Source: Streptomyces sp. CA-278952
GTDB lineage: Bacteria > Actinomycetota > Actinomycetes > Streptomycetales > Streptomycetaceae
Assembly: GCF_028747205.1 (NCBI RefSeq)
Contig: NZ_CP112880.1
Span: forward strand, 3,720,001-3,784,000
Direction of reading: 5' to 3'
DNA: 64,000 nucleotides
Each line of letters opens with the position of its first letter. Within the stretch, counting starts at the first letter, position 1. The notes beneath the pieces are model-generated. The model saw only the letters and a program-made list of their open reading frames with translations. It was not told the DNA's origin and did not search any database. Both the position numbers and the translations under genes were made by a program. Shown here piece by piece: positions 61,364 to 64,000 of the stretch.

Positions 61364-62347
61364 GTGGACGTACCGGTGTGGCTTTGGATCGTGTTCGCCG
61401 TGACCGTCGTCGTCTCGCTGGCGGTCGACCTCCTGGCGCACCGCAAGGCGCATGTCATCGGCTTCAAGGAGGCCGGGCTGTGGAGCGCGCTGTGGGTGAG
61501 CCTCGCGCTGATCTTCGGTGCGGTCGTCTTCCTGACGCTCGGGAGCACCGCCGGAACGGAGTACACGACCGCCTGGCTGCTGGAGAAGAGCCTCTCGGTC
61601 GACAACCTCTTCGTCTTCGCGCTGATCTTCACGTACTTCAAGGTCCCCCGGGAGTATCAGCACCGGGTGCTCTTCTTCGGCGTCATCGGCGCACTCGTGT
61701 TCCGCGCCGTGTTCCTGACCCTCGGCGTCGCGGTGGTCAACCGCTTCACCTTCGTCCTGTTCCTCTTCGCCGCGATCCTTTTCTACAGCAGCTATAAAAT
61801 CCTCAGCGGCCAGGAAGAGAATTTCGACCCCGGTAAAAGCTTCGCGGTGCGGTTGCTGCGGAAAGTGATGCCGGTCCAGGAGCACTATTCCGGGACGCAC
61901 TTCGTCGTCCGCGAGGAGGGGCGGCGGGTCGCCACTCCGCTGCTCGCGGTGGTCGCCGCGATCGAGGCGGCCGACCTGATCTTCGCGGTCGACAGCGTGC
62001 CCGCAGTGCTCGCGGTCAGCGACGACCTCTTCATCGTCTACACCAGCAACGCCTTCGCGATCCTGGGGCTGCGGGCCCTGTACTTCCTGCTGGCGGGGCT
62101 GCTGGACCGCTTCCACTACCTGAGCCACGGGCTGGCGATCATTCTCGCCTTCATCGCGGTCAAGCTCCTCCTCCAGGCCTGCCACAAGATGATCAGCACC
62201 TCGATCCCGGAGATCCCGTCGCCGGTGAGCCTCGCGGTGATCATCGTCATTCTGGCCGTTTCGGTGACCCTGAGCATGCGCCGTCCGGCGGAAAGTACGG
62301 GCTCCACGGAAGCGTCCGACGCCTCCGACACCGATACGGACAAGTAG
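61364..62347 (+). CDS. TerC-family integral membrane protein
   Basis: The protein is 327 aa from GTG 61364 with GGGAGG upstream. It has eight or nine transmembrane helices with the family motifs EKSLSVDNLFVFALIF (acidic residue and Asn in the membrane) and EAADLIFAVDSVPAVLAVS. TSNAFAILGLRALYF completes them. TerC/Alx proteins export metal ions (manganese in the studied cases) and are linked to tellurite tolerance. It is 24 bases after the previous gene but probably independently expressed. I found no manganese riboswitch in front of it. Confidence 0.9.
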   Translation: MDVPVWLWIVFAVTVVVSLAVDLLAHRKAHVIGFKEAGLWSALWVSLALIFGAVVFLTLGSTAGTEYTTAWLLEKSLSVDNLFVFALIFTYFKVPREYQHRVLFFGVIGALVFRAVFLTLGVAVVNRFTFVLFLFAAILFYSSYKILSGQEENFDPGKSFAVRLLRKVMPVQEHYSGTHFVVREEGRRVATPLLAVVAAIEAADLIFAVDSVPAVLAVSDDLFIVYTSNAFAILGLRALYFLLAGLLDRFHYLSHGLAIILAFIAVKLLLQACHKMISTSIPEIPSPVSLAVIIVILAVSVTLSMRRPAESTGSTEASDASDTDTDK

Positions 62348-62450
62348 GGTCACGGAAAGCAACGCCTTTCACGGCAGCGCGAGACGCCATGCATCGGCAA
62401 GGCAAAGGGAAAGACTTTCCAAAATCTCCCGCCCCGCCTATCGTGAATAA

Positions 62451-62654
62451 ATGGCAAGCAAAGAGCGTGACACCCGACAGCGGGCCGCTTTCATGTGCCC
62501 GACCTGCAAGCAGCCCGTCCGTTCCGAGATCCACCGCCACAAGTCCCTCGGGATCTTCGTCCCCGTCTGGCGCGCGGGCCCCTGCGAGAACCCCGACTGC
62601 GCGGAGTACGCCGCGCAGGAGCAGCCCGCCCGGCACCGGACCGGCTCCGCCTGA
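62451..62654 (+). CDS. Small zinc-ribbon protein, 67 aa
   Basis: The sequence FMCPTCKQPVR and later GPCENPDCAEY give a CxxC...CxxxxC arrangement for one zinc. The protein is basic and hydrophilic. I recall similar Streptomyces proteins of this length without known role. The upstream 62348-62450 is AT-richer than average and probably contains its promoter. Confidence 0.65.
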   Translation: MASKERDTRQRAAFMCPTCKQPVRSEIHRHKSLGIFVPVWRAGPCENPDCAEYAAQEQPARHRTGSA

Positions 62655-62693
62655 CCGGTAGTCCCGGCCCTCCCAGCCCGCGGCCAGGCGCTC

Positions 62694-63287
62694 TCAGCCT
62701 GTTGCCAGGCGCGCGGTGAGACGCGCCTTCGCCGCGGGCCACTCGTCGGCCAGCAGCGAGAAGTAGACGCTGTCCCGCCAGCTCCCGTCCGGCCGCCGCC
62801 GGTGCCTCCGGAGCACCCCTTCGCGCCGCGCCCCGAGCCGGGCGATGGCCGCCTGCGAGCGCTCGTTGCGGTGGTCGGTCTTGAGCTGGACGCGCCCCAT
62901 CCCCAGCTCCTCGAAGGCGTACGTCAGGAGCAGGAGCTTCGTCTCGGTGTTCACCGCCGAGCGCCAGTGGGCCCGGCCGTACCAGGTCCAGCCGATCTCC
63001 AGGCGCTCGTCCGCCACCGCCACGTCCAGATACGTGGTCCAGCCGACGGCCCGCCCGCTCGGACGGTGGACGACGGCGAACGGCACGTACTTCGCGTTGC
63101 CGAGCACCCTCTCCATGCGCTCGCGCAGCTCCTCGCGGGTCCGTGGCGCCGGGCCGCCCTGCCAGCGCCACACCTCCTCGTCCCCGCCGCCCGCCGCGAA
63201 GAGGTCGTCGAGGTGGCCGAAGCTCAGCGGGACCAGTTCGACGTGCTGCCCGGTCAGTGTCACGGGCCGAGGAGGAAGTGCGGACAT
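62694..63287 (-). CDS. GNAT N-acetyltransferase, RimJ/RimL type
   Basis: The 197-aa protein begins RPVTLTGQHVELVPLSFGHL. It has the acetyl-CoA region EIGWTWYGRAHWRSAVNTET and the LKTDHRNERSQAAIARLGAR segment characteristic of the RimJ/L subgroup that acetylates protein N-termini or small amines. The P-loop (Q/RxxGxG/A) is weak here, as in several members. It is divergent from the VOC gene; the gap carries an operator-like dyad pair. Confidence 0.85.
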   Translation of the reverse strand: MSALPPRPVTLTGQHVELVPLSFGHLDDLFAAGGGDEEVWRWQGGPAPRTREELRERMERVLGNAKYVPFAVVHRPSGRAVGWTTYLDVAVADERLEIGWTWYGRAHWRSAVNTETKLLLLTYAFEELGMGRVQLKTDHRNERSQAAIARLGARREGVLRRHRRRPDGSWRDSVYFSLLADEWPAAKARLTARLATG

Positions 63288-63315
63288 GAGCCGATCCTAC
63301 CCTCCGACCACCTTC

Positions 63316-63349
63316 GCACTAGCGCACACTGCATATGCACTAGTGCATA
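63316..63349. promoter_or_regulatory. Two dyads of GCACTAGYGC spaced two helical turns apart
   Basis: A 16-base perfect palindrome (tatgcactagtgcata, 63334-63349) is preceded by a related site (gcactagcgc, 63316-63325). Centres are 21 bases apart, two turns of DNA, so one dimer pair could bind the same face. It lies between the divergent GNAT and VOC genes and looks like a GntR- or MarR-type operator. The regulator is not in the window. Confidence 0.65.
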
Positions 63350-63466
63350 AATGCGCCCGGATGACCCGACGCGCGGACCGGCCTCCCGCTGACTAGCGTG
63401 GCCGGTGCGGGCAGGGGGCCGCGCGGGTGGGGCCGACGACAGGGACTCCAGGGAAGGACCGGCACC

Positions 63467-64000
63467 ATGGCTGTACAACCCGAGGGCACTCCATGCTGGG
63501 CGGACGCCATGTTCGCCGACGTCGAGGGTGCCAAGAGCTTCTACGGTGACGTACTCGGCTGGACGTTCGGCGAGAGTGCGTCGGAGTTCGGCAACTACAC
63601 GCAGGCGTACGCGGACGGGAAGGCCGCGGCGGCCGTCGTCCCGCCGATGCCGGGCGCGGAGGGCCACTCGGCGTGGTGCCTGTACCTCGCGTCGCCGGAC
63701 GCGGCGGCCACCGCGGAGAAGGTCCGTGCGAGCGGCGGCGAGGTGCTGATGGAGCCGATGCGGGTCGACGACTTCGGCACGATGGCCCTGGTCCGTGACC
63801 CCGGTGGAGCCGTCTTCGGCATCTGGCAGGCCGGCAGCCACGAGGGGTTCGAGACGGAGATGGGCGCGCCCGGCGGGTACTGCTGGGGCGAGGTCTTCAC
63901 CCGTGACCCGAAGAAGGCGGACGCGTTCTACCCCTCGGTCTTCCCCTACACCGTGCGGAAGTTCGACGACGAGTCGATGGACTTCTCCCTGTACGACGTC
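63467..64000 (+). CDS. VOC (glyoxalase/bleomycin-resistance fold) protein, 3' end outside window
   Basis: The first 178 codons are present; ATG 63467 has GGGAAGG upstream. The VOC paired beta-alpha-beta-beta-beta units are visible: PCWADAMFADVEGAKSFYGD, VLGWTFGESA, ALVRDPGGAVFGIWQ in the first module, then GGYCWGEVFTRDPKKADAFY opening the second. Actinobacterial two-module members of this type are common and bind a metal and small molecule. The gene runs off the window end. Confidence 0.85.
   Translation, partial: MAVQPEGTPCWADAMFADVEGAKSFYGDVLGWTFGESASEFGNYTQAYADGKAAAAVVPPMPGAEGHSAWCLYLASPDAAATAEKVRASGGEVLMEPMRVDDFGTMALVRDPGGAVFGIWQAGSHEGFETEMGAPGGYCWGEVFTRDPKKADAFYPSVFPYTVRKFDDESMDFSLYDV

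Overview
The window is high-GC actinobacterial DNA, almost certainly a Streptomyces chromosome. The evidence is strong GC bias at third codon positions, frequent GTG starts, a conservon (cvnABCD plus two P450 genes), AfsR-like, XRE and LacI regulators, secreted lignocellulose-active proteins, and RHS/YD-repeat toxins. All calls come from reading the sequence; no database search was run.

Layout. (1) 1-6046 looks like core chromosome: the 3' part of a large Fe-S oxidoreductase, an FG-GAP lipoprotein, a Yip1-type membrane protein, and a phosphoribosyltransferase-dcd pair on the minus strand. (2) 6047-6117 is tRNA-Gly(CCC). Its 3' half is repeated at 12838 (decayed), 22029, 29958 and 35958. The last three copies each carry a further conserved block exactly 128 bp upstream. 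I read 6077 to about 36060 as a tandem array of integrative elements in one tRNA gene. The only integrase I can see is a decayed C-terminus at 36061-36240. (3) The first segment (6203-21541) carries an NAD-binding reductase, an XRE regulator, a small membrane protein, a Sir2-like protein, a UDP-glucose dehydrogenase-type enzyme, a MazG-like protein, and a convergent two-gene operon. That operon encodes an unfamiliar 789-aa protein and a 2066-aa P-loop ATPase, and it is my best candidate for an undescribed (possibly defence) system. (4) The second and third segments (22221-35732) carry two intact RHS toxins of the type VII-secreted kind with their immunity genes, and a clean IS481-family insertion.

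(5) 36320-38668 encodes a CBM2-bearing PQQ-type sugar dehydrogenase and an AA10 lytic polysaccharide monooxygenase under a CebR-like operator, a plausible electron donor/oxidase pair for cellulose attack. (6) 39035-43399 is a toxin-immunity graveyard: a transposase remnant, a 5'-truncated and internally deleted rhs copy, two extra copies of the immunity gene, and a colicin-D-type immunity gene. (7) 43548-53421 holds scattered accessory and housekeeping genes: an MFS transporter with a divergent ArsR-type regulator, a SUKH protein, a collapsed AfsR-like regulator, a lipoprotein, a polysaccharide deacetylase, an Old Yellow Enzyme and a nitrilase-superfamily amidase.

(8) 53503-64000 returns to stable chromosome: two perfect LacI operators between the amidase and a LacI gene; a complete conservon with a CYP157-like P450 lacking the ExxR motif, a second P450 and an enoyl-CoA hydratase-like protein; then TerC, a zinc-ribbon protein, a GNAT acetyltransferase and a VOC protein cut by the window end.
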